From contig NZ_CP083692.1 of the NCBI RefSeq assembly GCF_020096995.1, positions 1,798,001-1,862,000 of the forward strand: a stretch of DNA of 64,000 bases. The letters are read 5' to 3'. This document shows positions 8,762-18,688 of the stretch, piece after piece. Each line of letters starts with the position of its first letter. Within the stretch, counting starts at the first letter, position 1. The position numbers and the translations under genes were made by a program. The notes under the pieces were generated by a model, which saw only the letters and a list, made by a program, of their open reading frames with translations, searched no databases and was not told the DNA's origin. Origin of the DNA: Leucobacter sp. Psy1. Lineage in GTDB: Bacteria; Actinomycetota; Actinomycetes; Actinomycetales; Microbacteriaceae.

Positions 8762-9610
8762 CTATTCCTCGGCGATCTCGTCGTATGCGGTACTCCGCAG
8801 GGCCTGCGCGAGCCGCTGAACATAGCCGTGGTCGGCCCGCCGGAAGATGTCGTTGATGTCGCCCTGGCCGACGAGCCGCCCCTCCTGCATCACGAGCACA
8901 TCCTGTCCGAGTGCCTCGAGCATCCCAATGTCGTGGCTGATAAGCATCATGGTGGCGTCGGCCCGCTCGCGATACCAGCGAAGGAGGTCCACGATCTTCG
9001 GACGATTGTTCGCGTCGACGCCGAGGGTCGGCTCGTCAGCGAAGTAGACCGGCGGGTCGAGCATCAGGGACTGCATCACGGCGACCCGCTGCCGCTGCCC
9101 CTTCGACAGCTCGTACGGGTACTCCTGGAGTTTGCTGAGGGGCAGCGCGACGATGTCCATCATCTCGGCGATCTGCTCCCCGAGCAGCTCGCGGTCGAAA
9201 TGCTTGCTGCGTTCGGCGATGGGGTTCACCAGGATGTCGCCGACGTTGAGGTCGGGCGGCAACGTCGCCCCGGCATCCTGCGCAAGATAGCCGGCGTACG
9301 CCGTGAGTCTCGCGTGCGTGCGCCGGCTCTGCCGCCGGAGCGGGACGCCCAGCACGCTCGCCGCGCCTCCCGTGAGCCGGATCCGCGAGTTCTTCTCCCC
9401 CACGTCCTTCGCGCGCCCGGCGAGGAAACGCGTGAGGGTCGATTTGCCCGACCCGCTCTCTCCGAGCAGGGCGACAACGTTGCCCTTCGGCACCGTGAAG
9501 CTGATGCCCTCGACGGCGTGGAAGGCGCGACCTCCCGCGTGAGCCGGGTAGGTCAGCGATACATCGGACGCCATGATGGCTGGATCGGCGGCAACGTCGG
9601 GGTGGGCCAC
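8762..9610 (-). CDS. orphan ABC transporter ATP-binding protein, oligopeptide (OppD/F) type
   Basis: An ATPase subunit of 282 residues. Walker A is GESGSGKST near residue 53, the signature is LSKGQRQRVAV near 168 and Walker B is VYFADEPTL near 192, followed by the H-loop ISHDIGML. The layout resembles Opp/Dpp ATPases of dipeptide, oligopeptide or nickel importers. There is no permease or binding protein beside it, so it must partner with genes elsewhere or act alone. GTG at 9610 is preceded by AAGGAGG at ideal spacing. It follows dnaG on the same strand after about 100 bases. Confidence 0.88.
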   Translation of the reverse strand: MAHPDVAADPAIMASDVSLTYPAHAGGRAFHAVEGISFTVPKGNVVALLGESGSGKSTLTRFLAGRAKDVGEKNSRIRLTGGAASVLGVPLRRQSRRTHARLTAYAGYLAQDAGATLPPDLNVGDILVNPIAERSKHFDRELLGEQIAEMMDIVALPLSKLQEYPYELSKGQRQRVAVMQSLMLDPPVYFADEPTLGVDANNRPKIVDLLRWYRERADATMMLISHDIGMLEALGQDVLVMQEGRLVGQGDINDIFRRADHGYVQRLAQALRSTAYDEIAEE

Positions 9611-9713
9611 GCTCTGCCTCCTTGGGGACGGTGCGGTCGGACCCTGTCAGCCTATTGCACGCTCGGCGCGCTGCCCGGTAGCCGTGCGGTGCGTCACCAC
9701 TCGACGACGATCG

Positions 9714-11591
9714 TCACTGTTCCGCGTCGCGGAGGCCGCGTCGCGCCATTTCGAGTGCCACGAGCTGCTGCTGGATCCGGCGGGACCCCTCGTCCGCGGA
9801 ATCGCCGATGCGCTGCATCCGCGCCACGAGTTCCGCCTTGAGCGAGACGAGATCGCGATCGAGCAGCGAGATGACGACATCGCGACTGTAAGCGGCGACC
9901 CGCTTGGGATCCTTCGAGGGAATCGGCGCGACGGCGAGCTCCCGGACGAGTCCGCGGAAGCGTTCGGGCACCTGTCCCGCGATGCGGTCGATCCACCCGT
10001 CCCGCACCTCGCCGGCCTCGTCACCGAGTGCCGCGGCGATTCCGTCGCGCACCACGCGCAGGTTCGGCTCCGTGACCTGGGCCGTCACCGCCTGCGACAT
10101 GAGGTCGTCGCCGACGCTGTCACGATGCTGGATCATGGCCTGCAGCGCGTCCCGCTCCAGCCAGGTGCGCGGCGAGCTCTGCAGGGTCGCCAGCCCGATG
10201 CGCGGCGCCTGCGGGGCGGCGCCAGGGTCCGCCTGGGGCGGAGGAACACGCTCGGTGTCTGCCCGCGCGCCCGCCTGCGCCGCCGAGCGGACGGCAGCCT
10301 GCGCCTCGCCGAGGTCGACGCCGATCATGCGGGCCAGCTCGCGCGCGTACCCCGGCCGCATTGAGGGGTCCTTGATGTTCGCCACGATCGGCGCCGCCTC
10401 GCGCAGCGCGGCGACCCGGCCGGCGACCGAGTTCAGGTCGAACCTGCCGACCGCTTGGCGCAGCGCGAACTCGAACAGTGGCTGCTTGCGGGTGAAGAGC
10501 TCGCGGAGCGCCTCATCTCCGCGGTGGAGCCGCAGGTCGGACGGGTCGAGCCCGTCTGGCGCCACGGCAATGTAGGTCTGACCGCTGAACCGCTTCTCCT
10601 CGCTGAATGCGCGGAGCGCCGCCTTCTGACCGGCCTCGTCCGGGTCGAAGGTGAAGATGACCTCGGCGGCCGAGTCATCTCCCATCATGCGACGGAGCAT
10701 CGTGATGTGATCGGCGCCGAAGGCGGTGCCGCAGGTGGCGATGGCCGTGTCGACTCCCGAGAGATGACAGGCCATGACGTCGGTGTATCCCTCGACGACG
10801 ACGGCGCGGTGCCCGCGCGCGATCGCCCGCTTCGCCTGGTCGATCCCGTAAAGTACGCGCGCCTTGTGGTAGACGGGCGTTTCCGGCGTGTTCAGATACT
10901 TCGGGCCGTTGTCGTCGTCGTAGAGCTTGCGGGCGCCGAACCCGAGGGTCTGCCCGCTGGTGTCGCGGATCGGCCAGACGATCCGGCCGCGGAACCGGTC
11001 GTAGACCCCGCGGTTGCCCGAGGAGACGAGCCCAGCCTGGAGGAGTTCGTCTCGGGTGTACCCCTGGCCGGTGAGGTGGTTCGTGAGCCCGTCCCACCCG
11101 CGCGGGGCATACCCCACGCCGAACGTCGCGCAGGCCTCCCCGTCGAACCCGCGATCGGTGAGGAACCGCCTGGCGAAGCCGCCCTCCTCGCTGCCGAGCT
11201 GCGCAACGTAGAACGCGGCGGCGGCCTGATTCGCCGCGAGCAGTCGTGCCCGGTTGGGGCCCTCTTCCCTGCGCCCCGTGCCGCCCTCCTCGTAGGTGAG
11301 GACGACATTGGCGCGGGCCGCGAGGCGCTCCACCGACTCCGAGAACGTGAGGTGGTCCATGCGCTGGAGGAACGTGAAGGCGTCGCCGGACTCGCCGCAG
11401 CCGAAGCAGTGGTAGTAGCCGAGCGCCGGGCGCACGTGGAAGCTCGGACTGCGCTCGTCGTGGAACGGGCACAGCCCCTTCATCGAGTCGGCCCCGGCGT
11501 TCTTCAGCGCAACGTAGTCGCCGACGAGATCGGCGAGGTTGGTGCGACGCTTGACCTCTTCGATGTCGCTCGCCCGGATCCGCCCTGCCAT
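9714..11591 (-). CDS. dnaG: DNA primase DnaG
   Basis: Makes RNA primers for chromosome replication. The N-terminal CHC2 zinc finger is visible: CPFH near residue 41 and CFGC near 62. The TOPRIM catalytic core follows, with VVVEGYTDVMA near 265 carrying the conserved glutamate and FTFDPDEAGQKAA near 314 carrying the DPD aspartates. The C-terminal third is the helicase-interacting domain, with a low-complexity Pro/Ala linker. Length 625 is normal. It is 52 bases downstream of dgt on the same strand. Confidence 0.98.
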   Translation of the reverse strand: MAGRIRASDIEEVKRRTNLADLVGDYVALKNAGADSMKGLCPFHDERSPSFHVRPALGYYHCFGCGESGDAFTFLQRMDHLTFSESVERLAARANVVLTYEEGGTGRREEGPNRARLLAANQAAAAFYVAQLGSEEGGFARRFLTDRGFDGEACATFGVGYAPRGWDGLTNHLTGQGYTRDELLQAGLVSSGNRGVYDRFRGRIVWPIRDTSGQTLGFGARKLYDDDNGPKYLNTPETPVYHKARVLYGIDQAKRAIARGHRAVVVEGYTDVMACHLSGVDTAIATCGTAFGADHITMLRRMMGDDSAAEVIFTFDPDEAGQKAALRAFSEEKRFSGQTYIAVAPDGLDPSDLRLHRGDEALRELFTRKQPLFEFALRQAVGRFDLNSVAGRVAALREAAPIVANIKDPSMRPGYARELARMIGVDLGEAQAAVRSAAQAGARADTERVPPPQADPGAAPQAPRIGLATLQSSPRTWLERDALQAMIQHRDSVGDDLMSQAVTAQVTEPNLRVVRDGIAAALGDEAGEVRDGWIDRIAGQVPERFRGLVRELAVAPIPSKDPKRVAAYSRDVVISLLDRDLVSLKAELVARMQRIGDSADEGSRRIQQQLVALEMARRGLRDAEQ

Positions 11592-11643
11592 ATCGGCTTA
11601 GTGTACCGCTCTGGAGCCGACGATGACGCGGCGCCCGTCGGCG

Positions 11644-12918
11644 CTATACCAGCGGAACATCGCACAGCCGCCGATGCCAGGCGATTGCCGACTGATCGGT
11701 CAGCGAGGCGACCTGATCGACGACGGCCCGACGGGCATCGGCCTCGGAGCCTGCCGCCCGGAAGTCCGCCGCGAAGGCGGGCTCCAGCTCGGAGGCCTCG
11801 GCCGCCCACAGGGTGTCCAGCAGTTCCTCGAGCAGGTCTCGTTGCCGGCGGTACGTGGGCTGCCGGCGGCCGCTCGCCATCACGAACGCAGCGACGATGC
11901 CCTTGAGCACGGCGATCTCGGCGCGGACTCCGCGCGGCACGATGATGCCGGCGCCATATCGGGCGAGCGGCGCGCCGTCGGCGGCGTCGGTCGTCGCCTG
12001 GATCGCGGCGCGCGCGAAGCGGCCGATCATCTCACTGGTGAAGTTCTTCAGCTGCGCCTGATCGCGCCGCGATCCCTCCCACCGCACGAGCCAGGTCTCG
12101 GTGGCCGCGATCCGGTCGTAGGCCTCCGCGAGCTCGGCCTCGGAGAAGCTGCCGCCCGCCCAGTCCGCGACGGCGGAGATGAGCATCGCGTGCCCCGACC
12201 GCGACGTGAGGATCTCGGGGTCGATGAAGTCGCTCACGACGGCGTCCTCGAAGTCGTGGACCGAATAGGCGATGTCGTCGGCGAGATCCATGACCTGCGC
12301 TTCGGCGCACTTCGTCCGGGCAGGAGAGCCGTCGCGCAGCCAGCGGAAGACCGGCTCGTCGTCGGTGAAGTACCCGAATTTCACGGGCCCGTCGCCCTGC
12401 GCGCCGCTCTCCGCAGCGCTCCAGGGGTACTTGCAGCTCGCGTCGAGCGTCGCCCGGGTGAGGTTGAGCCCGAGGCTGCGTCCGTCGGCGTCGAAACGCT
12501 TCGGCTCCAACCGAGTGAGCACCCGAAGCGTTTGCGCGTTGCCCTCGAACCCGCCGGCGTTCGCCGCCCAGTCGTTGAGCGCTCGCTCGCCGTTGTGGCC
12601 GAAAGGCGGGTGACCGAGATCGTGCGCGAGGCAGGCGGTGTCCACCACGTCCTGCGCCAGACCCAGGGCGACGGCGAGCTCCCGTCCGATCTGCGCGACC
12701 TCGAGGGAGTGGGTCAGCCGGTTCCGCGCGAAGTCGATGCCCGCGGTGGGGCTCAGCACCTGGGTCTTCGCGGCGAGCCTCCGCCAGCCGCTCGAGTGGA
12801 GCACGCGGGCGCGATCGCGGGCGAAGTCGCTGCGGGATCCCGAGTGCGTCTCGGGGGCGAAGCGTTCGGCGTCGCGATCGGTGTAGCCGGGCGGCAGCGT
12901 GCCGCGCGACTCACCCAC
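11644..12918 (-). CDS. dgt: deoxyguanosinetriphosphate triphosphohydrolase-like protein
   Basis: An HD-superfamily dNTPase that removes triphosphate from dNTPs, mainly dGTP. The HD motif HDLGHPPFGHNGE lies near residue 110, and the substrate-proximal NRLTHSLEVAQIGRELA precedes it. I chose the GTG at 12918, giving 424 residues and an 8-base overlap with the end of dusB; the open frame extends much further upstream but only as antisense to dusB. The dusB-dgt-dnaG order is frequent in actinobacteria. Confidence 0.93.
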   Translation of the reverse strand: MGESRGTLPPGYTDRDAERFAPETHSGSRSDFARDRARVLHSSGWRRLAAKTQVLSPTAGIDFARNRLTHSLEVAQIGRELAVALGLAQDVVDTACLAHDLGHPPFGHNGERALNDWAANAGGFEGNAQTLRVLTRLEPKRFDADGRSLGLNLTRATLDASCKYPWSAAESGAQGDGPVKFGYFTDDEPVFRWLRDGSPARTKCAEAQVMDLADDIAYSVHDFEDAVVSDFIDPEILTSRSGHAMLISAVADWAGGSFSEAELAEAYDRIAATETWLVRWEGSRRDQAQLKNFTSEMIGRFARAAIQATTDAADGAPLARYGAGIIVPRGVRAEIAVLKGIVAAFVMASGRRQPTYRRQRDLLEELLDTLWAAEASELEPAFAADFRAAGSEADARRAVVDQVASLTDQSAIAWHRRLCDVPLV

Positions 12919-14095
12919 CCGAATCGTCTCTCTCGGCCTCGGCCAGTTCGGCGAAATCGATGGTGCCGCTCTCGCGGCTGTCGAGCCACCCCTGGGGCAG
13001 CACCGTTCGCTTCGGGCTGCCCGCACGGCCGCGCGGACCCTCGGCGCCTTCACCCGGGTACGGCATGGCGGCGTCCATCGTCGCGAAGATCTCGTCCATC
13101 TGCTCGAGCGTTTCGACTGCGGCGAGCTCACGACGCGTATCTCCGCCCACACCGTAGCCCTTGAAGTACCAGGCGACGTGCTTGCGAATGTCGCGGCAGG
13201 CGCGAGCCTCCTCCTCGTAGAACTCGACGAGGAGTTCGGTGTGTCGGCGCATCGCCGCCATCACGTCGCCGAGCGGCGGCGCGGCCATCGCGGCGCGCGC
13301 TTCGTCCCATCCGATCTCGCCAGCCTCGGCGCGGAAAGCCGCGGAGAGGTCACCGAACAGCCACGGCCTTCCGAGGCAGCCGCGGCCGACGACGACGCCG
13401 TCGCAGCCCGTCTCCCTGACCATACGGAGCGCATCGTCAGCTGACCAGATGTCGCCGTTGCCGAGGACGGGGATGCTCGTGACGGCCTCCTTGAGGGTCG
13501 CGATCGAGCTCCAATCCGCAACACCTGAGTAGTGCTGGTTCGCCGTGCGACCGTGGAGCGCGATGGCGGCCACCCCCGCGTCCTCGGCGCTTCGCGCGGC
13601 GTCGAGGTACGTCAGGTGATCCTCATCGATGCCCTTGCGCATCTTCACCGTCACCGGGATATCGCCTGCGGCCTTCACGGCCCGCTCGACGATGGCGCGG
13701 AACAGGTCGCGCTTCCACGGCAGCGCTGAACCGCCGCCGCGCCTCGTCACCTTCGGCACCGGGCACCCGAAATTCAGGTCGATGTGGTCCGCACGATCCT
13801 CAGCGACGAGCATCGTCACCGCCTCGCCCACGTAGTGCGGGTCCACGCCGTACAGCTGGATCGACCGCGGTGTCTCGCTCTCGTGGTGCGTGATGAGACG
13901 CATCGTCGCCGGGGTGCGCTCCACCAGCGCGCGGGTCGTGATCATCTCGCTCACGTACAGGCCGGCACCGTACTCACGGCAGAGTCGCCGGAACGCCGTG
14001 TTGGTGATGCCGGCCATCGGGGCGAGAACGACCGGCACATCGAGCGTCAGCGGCCCGATGCGCAGGCGCGAGTCGGTGAGTGTTGCGGAGGTCAT
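12911..14095 (-). CDS. dusB: tRNA-dihydrouridine synthase, DusB type
   Basis: An FMN-dependent enzyme that reduces uridines in the tRNA D-loop. The TIM-barrel begins with VVLAPMAGITNTAFRRL near residue 22. The active-site cysteine lies in DLNFGCPVPKV near 108 and the phosphate-binding loop in PVLGNGDIWS. The C-terminal helical tRNA-binding domain contains RKHVAWYFKGY. The 394-residue length is slightly above average because of a charged C-terminal tail. It overlaps dgt by 8 bases. Confidence 0.95.
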   Translation of the reverse strand: MTSATLTDSRLRIGPLTLDVPVVLAPMAGITNTAFRRLCREYGAGLYVSEMITTRALVERTPATMRLITHHESETPRSIQLYGVDPHYVGEAVTMLVAEDRADHIDLNFGCPVPKVTRRGGGSALPWKRDLFRAIVERAVKAAGDIPVTVKMRKGIDEDHLTYLDAARSAEDAGVAAIALHGRTANQHYSGVADWSSIATLKEAVTSIPVLGNGDIWSADDALRMVRETGCDGVVVGRGCLGRPWLFGDLSAAFRAEAGEIGWDEARAAMAAPPLGDVMAAMRRHTELLVEFYEEEARACRDIRKHVAWYFKGYGVGGDTRRELAAVETLEQMDEIFATMDAAMPYPGEGAEGPRGRAGSPKRTVLPQGWLDSRESGTIDFAELAEAERDDSGG

Positions 14096-14150
14096 TCTGA
14101 CGATTATCTCAGATCAAACCGAGTTCCGGATCGGCCCCGCCCCGCTCGAG

Positions 14151-14936
14151 TCAGCCGTTCGTCGGCAGATCGATGGCGCCACCGAACCGCCGGTCGCGTG
14201 CGTGGTACACCTGGATCGCACGCCACAACTCCTCCCGGCTGAAGTCTGGCCACAGCGTGTCGAGGAACACCATCTCTGCGTAGGCCGACTGCCAGAGCAT
14301 GAAGTTGCTCGTCCGCTGCTCGCCCGAACTCCGCAGGAACAGGTCGACCTCGGGCAGCTCAGGCACGTACAGGTGCCGGCCGATGGTCCGCTCAGAGATC
14401 CCCTCGGGCGACAGACGCCCGGCCTCCACCTCGCGGGCGATGGAGCGCACGGCGTCCGTCAGCTCGTTCCTGCCGCCGTAGTTCACGCACATCGTGAGCG
14501 TCAGACCGGTGTTGTTCGCGGTCTCCCGCTCCGACGCCTTCAGCTCTGAGATCACTGACCCCCACAGCTTCGGCCGACGTCCCGCCCAGCGCATGCGCAC
14601 ATTCCAGTGGTGCAACTGGCTGCGCCGTCGCCGCAGCACATCCCGATTGAAGCCCATGAGAAACCTGACCTCATCGGGCGAGCGCCGCCAGTTCTCCGTC
14701 GAGAACGCGTACACGCTGAGGTGCGTCACCCCGGCCTGGATCGCTCCGGCCACCACGTCGAGCAGTGCCTGCTCACCCATCCGGTGCCCCTCGACCCGCG
14801 GCAGCCCGCGCTGATTCGCCCAGCGCCCGTTGCCGTCCATCACGATGGCCACGTGCTTCGGGGCAGGCCCAGCGAACCGCGGCGGGCGGGCGCCCGTCCA
14901 GTCCACAGGAACGAGCTCGTCGGGTACTCGCTTCAC
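14151..14936 (-). CDS. uppS: isoprenyl transferase (cis-polyprenyl diphosphate synthase)
   Basis: Condenses isopentenyl diphosphate onto an allylic primer to make the polyprenyl carrier for cell-wall synthesis. The signature [13 protein letters not shown] near residue 28 carries the catalytic aspartate. Other conserved blocks are [10 protein letters not shown] and a C-terminal [20 protein letters not shown] at 14936 has GAGGAGAGG at good spacing; the longer frame from 15044 was rejected. The 261 residues match Z-decaprenyl/undecaprenyl synthases; chain length cannot be read from the sequence. It follows recO on the same strand. Confidence 0.95.
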   Translation of the reverse strand: MKRVPDELVPVDWTGARPPRFAGPAPKHVAIVMDGNGRWANQRGLPRVEGHRMGEQALLDVVAGAIQAGVTHLSVYAFSTENWRRSPDEVRFLMGFNRDVLRRRRSQLHHWNVRMRWAGRRPKLWGSVISELKASERETANNTGLTLTMCVNYGGRNELTDAVRSIAREVEAGRLSPEGISERTIGRHLYVPELPEVDLFLRSSGEQRTSNFMLWQSAYAEMVFLDTLWPDFSREELWRAIQVYHARDRRFGGAIDLPTNG

Positions 14937-15018
14937 TGACGCCTCTCCTCGTATCGTGCGTGCGTGGTGTTCATCGTGGTCATGGTCTTCATCGTGGTCT
15001 GCACCGTTCCCCCACTCC

Positions 15019-15768
15019 TCAGCGGGACCGGTTCGTGTGAGCATTCAACGATCGCAGACCGCGCTCCAGGTGCCACTGGGTGAAGGCCGACGCGATCCCC
15101 GCCGCCTGCCCACGGGCCCGTTCGTCGGAGGCGACCGCGTGCTCCCAGTCCCCCGCGAGCAGCGCACGCAGCAGATCGATACTGGCCGGATCGAGCCGAG
15201 GCGCTCCGGGCACCCGGCAGTCCTCGCACACCACCCCGCCGAGCTGTACCGTGACAAGCGTGTGCGGACCGGGCGCACCGCAGCGGACGCAGTCGTCGAA
15301 CCCCGGGGTCCACCCCGCGAGCGACATCGCCCTGAGCAGATACCCGTCCCGCACCAGTTCGGGCGCGATCTTCCCTGCCGCGAGCGTGCGGAGCGCACCC
15401 ACGAGCAGCGTGTACTGATTCTCGGCCGGAGCCCCGTCGCTCAACCGCTCGGCAGTCTCCACCATGGCGCTCGCCGCACGATACCGGTCGTAGTCCACGC
15501 TGATGGGCGGACCGTACGCGCCGAGCGTCACCGCCTGCGTGATCGTATCGAGCGTGCGCCCCTCGAAGCACTGCACATCCGCCACCATGAACGGCTCCAG
15601 GCGCGCACCGAACTTCGACGACGTGCGCCGCACCCCCTTCGCCACGGCGCGCAACAGCCCGCGCTGACGGGTCAACAGCGTCACGATGCGGTCAGCCTCG
15701 CCGAGCTTGCGAGTGCGCAGCACCACGCCTTCATCGCGATAGAGGGGCACCACACCAGTATCGCGCAC
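15019..15768 (-). CDS. recO: DNA repair protein RecO
   Basis: The recombination mediator that loads RecA with RecR. The N-terminal OB-fold begins with [20 protein letters not shown] zinc-binding-like cysteine quartet is present in the second half: CVRCGAP near residue 160 and CEDCRVP near 181. GTG at 15768 is used here; a second GTG at 15750 would give MPLYRDEG, the commonest family N-terminus, and is equally likely. The start lies only 9 bases from the divergent TRIC gene. Confidence 0.94.
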   Translation of the reverse strand: MRDTGVVPLYRDEGVVLRTRKLGEADRIVTLLTRQRGLLRAVAKGVRRTSSKFGARLEPFMVADVQCFEGRTLDTITQAVTLGAYGPPISVDYDRYRAASAMVETAERLSDGAPAENQYTLLVGALRTLAAGKIAPELVRDGYLLRAMSLAGWTPGFDDCVRCGAPGPHTLVTVQLGGVVCEDCRVPGAPRLDPASIDLLRALLAGDWEHAVASDERARGQAAGIASAFTQWHLERGLRSLNAHTNRSR

Positions 15769-15777
15769 AATAGAGGA

Positions 15778-16554
15778 GTGTTCCTCGACGAGACCTTCAC
15801 GATTCCGCTCACGGCCGACCTCATCGCCGTCGGCGTCGGCAGTCTGCAGGGCGCCATGTTCGCCGCGGGCTTCAAACGTCTCGACTTGCTCGGCGTCGCC
15901 CTCATCGGCGTCGCCTGCGGCATCGGCGGGGGCCTGCTGCGCGACATCCTCCTCGGCGTCTCCCCCGTCGCGTTCTCACACGACCTCTACCTCGTTGTCG
16001 CGTCGGGCGCCGCGATCATCGGCATGCTCCTCGCCCGAGCGCTGCAGCGCGTCGACCCCGTCGTCACGGTGCTCGACGCCATGAGCATCGGCCTCTTCGG
16101 GGCCATCGGCACCACCAAGGCGCTCGCCGCCGGACTGCCGGTCGTTCCGGCGCTCTTCATCGGCACCATCGCGGCAGTCGGGGGCGGAGCGCTCAGAGAC
16201 CTGCTGCTGAACCTGCCCATCGCCGTCATGCACGTCGGCTCGCTCTACGCCGTCGCGACACTCATCGGCGTCGCCGTGCTCACGGGACTCGTCGCGCTCG
16301 GCGTGCCGGTGGTCGTCGCGGGCAGCGTGTGCGTGATAGTGACGGCCGCCGTCCGCCTGCTGGCGGTGCGGTTCGGGTGGAGCCTGCCCGAGCAGCGCGC
16401 CATCAGCCGCCTGCGCAGGCGGAAACAGCGCCAGGTCGAGGACGCCATCGAAGAGGCGCTCGCCACCGGCGCCATCCAGCTGCCCGACCTCGACGATCTC
16501 GACGGCCCCACGCGGAACGACGGCGACGACGGACGCACGGGCCCGCGCCACTGA
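15778..16554 (+). CDS. TRIC/UPF0126 family trimeric cation channel-like membrane protein
   Basis: A 258-residue inner-membrane protein with about seven hydrophobic segments. It contains the internal duplication typical of UPF0126: the glycine-rich block [13 protein letters not shown] near residue 50 recurs as [12 protein letters not shown] near 137. Bacterial TRIC homologues are potassium-permeable channels; this role is known for the family, not shown here. The GTG start at 15778 gives [11 protein letters not shown], the usual N-terminus. The C-terminal 50 residues are cytoplasmic and charged. It is divergent from recO. Confidence 0.88.
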   Translation: MFLDETFTIPLTADLIAVGVGSLQGAMFAAGFKRLDLLGVALIGVACGIGGGLLRDILLGVSPVAFSHDLYLVVASGAAIIGMLLARALQRVDPVVTVLDAMSIGLFGAIGTTKALAAGLPVVPALFIGTIAAVGGGALRDLLLNLPIAVMHVGSLYAVATLIGVAVLTGLVALGVPVVVAGSVCVIVTAAVRLLAVRFGWSLPEQRAISRLRRRKQRQVEDAIEEALATGAIQLPDLDDLDGPTRNDGDDGRTGPRH

Positions 16555-16566
16555 GGGGGTGGCCAA

Positions 16567-16618
16567 CCCCGATCTCGCAGAGCCTCCGCCGACCCCGATC
16601 TCGCAGAGCCTCCGCCGA
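16567..16618. repeat. two tandem 26-bp repeats downstream of the TRIC gene
   Basis: Two identical head-to-tail copies at 16567-16592 and 16593-16618, beginning CCCCGATCTCGCAGAGCC. The following GAGATCGCAC and, further on, TTATCGCAG look like degenerate or inverted partial copies. The array lies between the convergent ends of the TRIC gene and ruvC. Confidence 0.85.
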
Positions 16619-16703
16619 GATCGCACAAAGTCACCTTTCGGGCCCCGCGAAGTGCGACTTATCGCAGTCTCGACGAGATGAGGCAGGCGCGGGCGGGCGT
16701 AGC

Positions 16704-17297
16704 TCAGGCGCGGGCGCCGCGACGCCGTGCGCCGCTCTTGCGCTCCGCCTCTCGCCACGCGCGCTGCGCAGCCGTCTCCCCCGTCGGCGCGCGCCCGGTC
16801 GCGCTGCGGTCAGCGGCACCACCGCGGCCGAGGTGCCACGCGTGCGTGATGGCCAGCGCGAGCGCGTCGGCGGCGTCGGCGGGTTTGGGCGGGGCCTGGA
16901 GCCGCAGGAGCCGCGTCACCATGGTGGTGACCTGCGCCTTGTCGGCGCTTCCGTACCCCGTCACCTGCGACTTCACCTCGTTCGGCGTGTACAGCGCGAC
17001 GGGAACGCCGCGCTGCTCTGCGAGGTACATGACCACCCCGCTGATCTGCGCGACGCCCATCACGCTCGGCAGGTTCTGTTGCGCGAAGACCCGCTCGAGT
17101 GCGATCGCATCGATCGCGTCGCCATCGAGGAGGCGGGCGATCCCCTCGCCGATCCGGTGGATGCGGGAGGCGATCGGCGCGTCAGCGGCACTCGACATCA
17201 CTTCGACGTGCTCGAACTCGACACGCCGCCCGCCGCCCAGCGTCACGACGCCGACGCCGCAGCGGGTGAGTCCGGGGTCGATGCCGAGAATGCGCAC
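16704..17297 (-). CDS. ruvC: crossover junction endodeoxyribonuclease RuvC
   Basis: Resolves Holliday junctions with RuvAB. The RNase H-like fold starts with RILGIDPGLTRCG carrying the first catalytic aspartate. A second acidic residue is in IALERVFA near 70, and the DAADALALAITHAW block near 143 carries the last acidic pair. GTG at 17297 gives 197 residues and lies 10 bases after the yebC stop. The C-terminus is a basic Arg/Ala-rich tail. No ruvA or ruvB follows within the window. Confidence 0.96.
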   Translation of the reverse strand: MRILGIDPGLTRCGVGVVTLGGGRRVEFEHVEVMSSAADAPIASRIHRIGEGIARLLDGDAIDAIALERVFAQQNLPSVMGVAQISGVVMYLAEQRGVPVALYTPNEVKSQVTGYGSADKAQVTTMVTRLLRLQAPPKPADAADALALAITHAWHLGRGGAADRSATGRAPTGETAAQRAWREAERKSGARRRGARA

Positions 17298-17307
17298 GGA
17301 ACTCCGG

Positions 17308-18081
17308 CTATTCCTCGTCGTCGTCGGCGGCGAGTTCGGCCTGGACCTCGGGCGAGAGCGCGAAATTGGTGAATACGTTCTGCACGTCGTCACTGTCCTC
17401 GAGCGCGTCGATGAGGCGGAAGACCTTGCGGGCCGTGTCCGCGTCGACCTCGACTCGGAGGTTCGGCACGAACTCCGCCTCGGCGGAGTCGTAGTCGATG
17501 CCGGCGTCGACGAGAGCAGTGCGAGCCGCCTGCAGGTCGGATGCGTCGGTGATGACCTCGAACGCCTCACCGTTCGGCGTGCGGGCGACCTCTTCTGCGC
17601 CGGCTTCGAGGACGGCGAGGAGCACGTCGTCCTCGGTCGTTCCCTCCGCAGGAACCGTGATCACGCCGCGGCGCTCGAAATTGTACGAGACGCTGCCGGG
17701 ATCCGCCATGTTGCCCCCGTTACGGGTGACTGCCGTGCGTACCTCGGCCGCTGCGCGGTTCTTGTTGTCGGTGAGGCATTCGATGAGCATCGCGACACCG
17801 TTCGGGCCGTAGCCCTCGTACATGATCGTCGAGTACTCGACGGCGTCGCCGGTGAGCCCGGCGCCGCGCTTGATGGCGCGTTCGATGTTGTCACCGGGAA
17901 CCGAGTTCTTCTTGGCCTTGTGCACGGCCTCGGCGAGCGTCGGGTTGCCGGCCTGATCGGCTCCGCCGATGCGGGCGGCCACCTCAATGTTCTTGATGTA
18001 CTTCGCGAAGGCTTTCGCGCGCTTCGCGTCGATGATGGCCTTCTTGTGCTTGGTCGTCGCCCACTTGGAGTGTCCTGACAC
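17308..18081 (-). CDS. yebC: YebC/TACO1 family regulatory protein
   Basis: A 257-residue protein that opens with the family signature [18 protein letters not shown] and continues with [13 protein letters not shown] and [11 protein letters not shown]. Members act as DNA-binding regulators or as factors that help ribosomes through difficult sequences; which role applies here cannot be told. The C-terminus ends in a run of acidic residues. The gene sits directly upstream of ruvC, the usual neighbour. Confidence 0.96.
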   Translation of the reverse strand: MSGHSKWATTKHKKAIIDAKRAKAFAKYIKNIEVAARIGGADQAGNPTLAEAVHKAKKNSVPGDNIERAIKRGAGLTGDAVEYSTIMYEGYGPNGVAMLIECLTDNKNRAAAEVRTAVTRNGGNMADPGSVSYNFERRGVITVPAEGTTEDDVLLAVLEAGAEEVARTPNGEAFEVITDASDLQAARTALVDAGIDYDSAEAEFVPNLRVEVDADTARKVFRLIDALEDSDDVQNVFTNFALSPEVQAELAADDDEE

Positions 18082-18136
18082 AGTGGTTCCTCATTCCTTG
18101 GTTCGTGGTGTCGCTTCCAGGGTAATCCCGGAGCGG

Positions 18137-18688
18137 CTACGGGTGGGGCCAGGCCGCCGCGATCGCTTCGCGCACATCGCCGAGCAGCTGGGGCATCGCC
18201 TTCGTCTTGCCGATGATCGGGAAGAAGTTCGCGTCGGACGCCCAGCGCGGCACGATGTGCTGGTGCAGGTGCGCTGCCACTCCCGCTCCGGCGATCTCGC
18301 CCTGGTTCATCCCGATGTTGAAGCCGTGGCACCCCATGACCTCGCGGGCCACGCGCATCGCGGTCTGCGTGAGCGCTGCGATCTCGGCGATCTCCTCCGG
18401 CGTCGCATCGTCGTACTGTGAGACGTGGCGATACGGGCACACCAGCATGTGGCCGTTGTTGTACGGGAACAGATTCATGATGACGTAACTGGTCTCGCCC
18501 CTGGCGACGATCAGCGCGTCCTCATCCGAGCGCTGCGGCGCGGCGCAGAACGGGCAGTCGGTGCGGTCGGGCTGGTGGTGGTCCGACACGTAGACCATGC
18601 GGTGCGGCACCCAGAGGCGCTGCAACTCGTCAGGGTCCCCGACCGCCCCGCTCTCCGCAATGCTCTCCGGACGCACCGACTCGTTCAT
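18137..18688 (-). CDS. HIT family hydrolase (Ap4A phosphorylase-like)
   Basis: A 183-residue nucleotide-binding protein. The histidine triad is [10 protein letters not shown] near residue 145. An N-terminal CPFCAAP near 47, together with a later histidine, suggests the zinc site common in this subgroup. Its ATG overlaps the thrS stop (ATGA), so it is translationally coupled to threonyl-tRNA synthetase. Synthetases make Ap4A as a by-product, and the family is known for splitting such dinucleotides, so the coupling is consistent with by-product clearance (inference). Confidence 0.93.
   Translation of the reverse strand: MNESVRPESIAESGAVGDPDELQRLWVPHRMVYVSDHHQPDRTDCPFCAAPQRSDEDALIVARGETSYVIMNLFPYNNGHMLVCPYRHVSQYDDATPEEIAEIAALTQTAMRVAREVMGCHGFNIGMNQGEIAGAGVAAHLHQHIVPRWASDANFFPIIGKTKAMPQLLGDVREAIAAAWPHP

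Noticed and set aside
12919-13152. A 5' extension of dgt upstream of the GTG at 12918
   Set aside because: It lies wholly antisense-free but out of frame inside dusB, is Arg/Ser-rich and has no similarity to dNTPases.
14937-15044. A longer uppS start adding a His/Asp-rich N-terminus
   Set aside because: The extension would overlap recO and lacks a ribosome-binding site, while the GTG at 14936 has a strong one. The His/Asp run would look like a metal-binding tail but is most likely untranslated leader.
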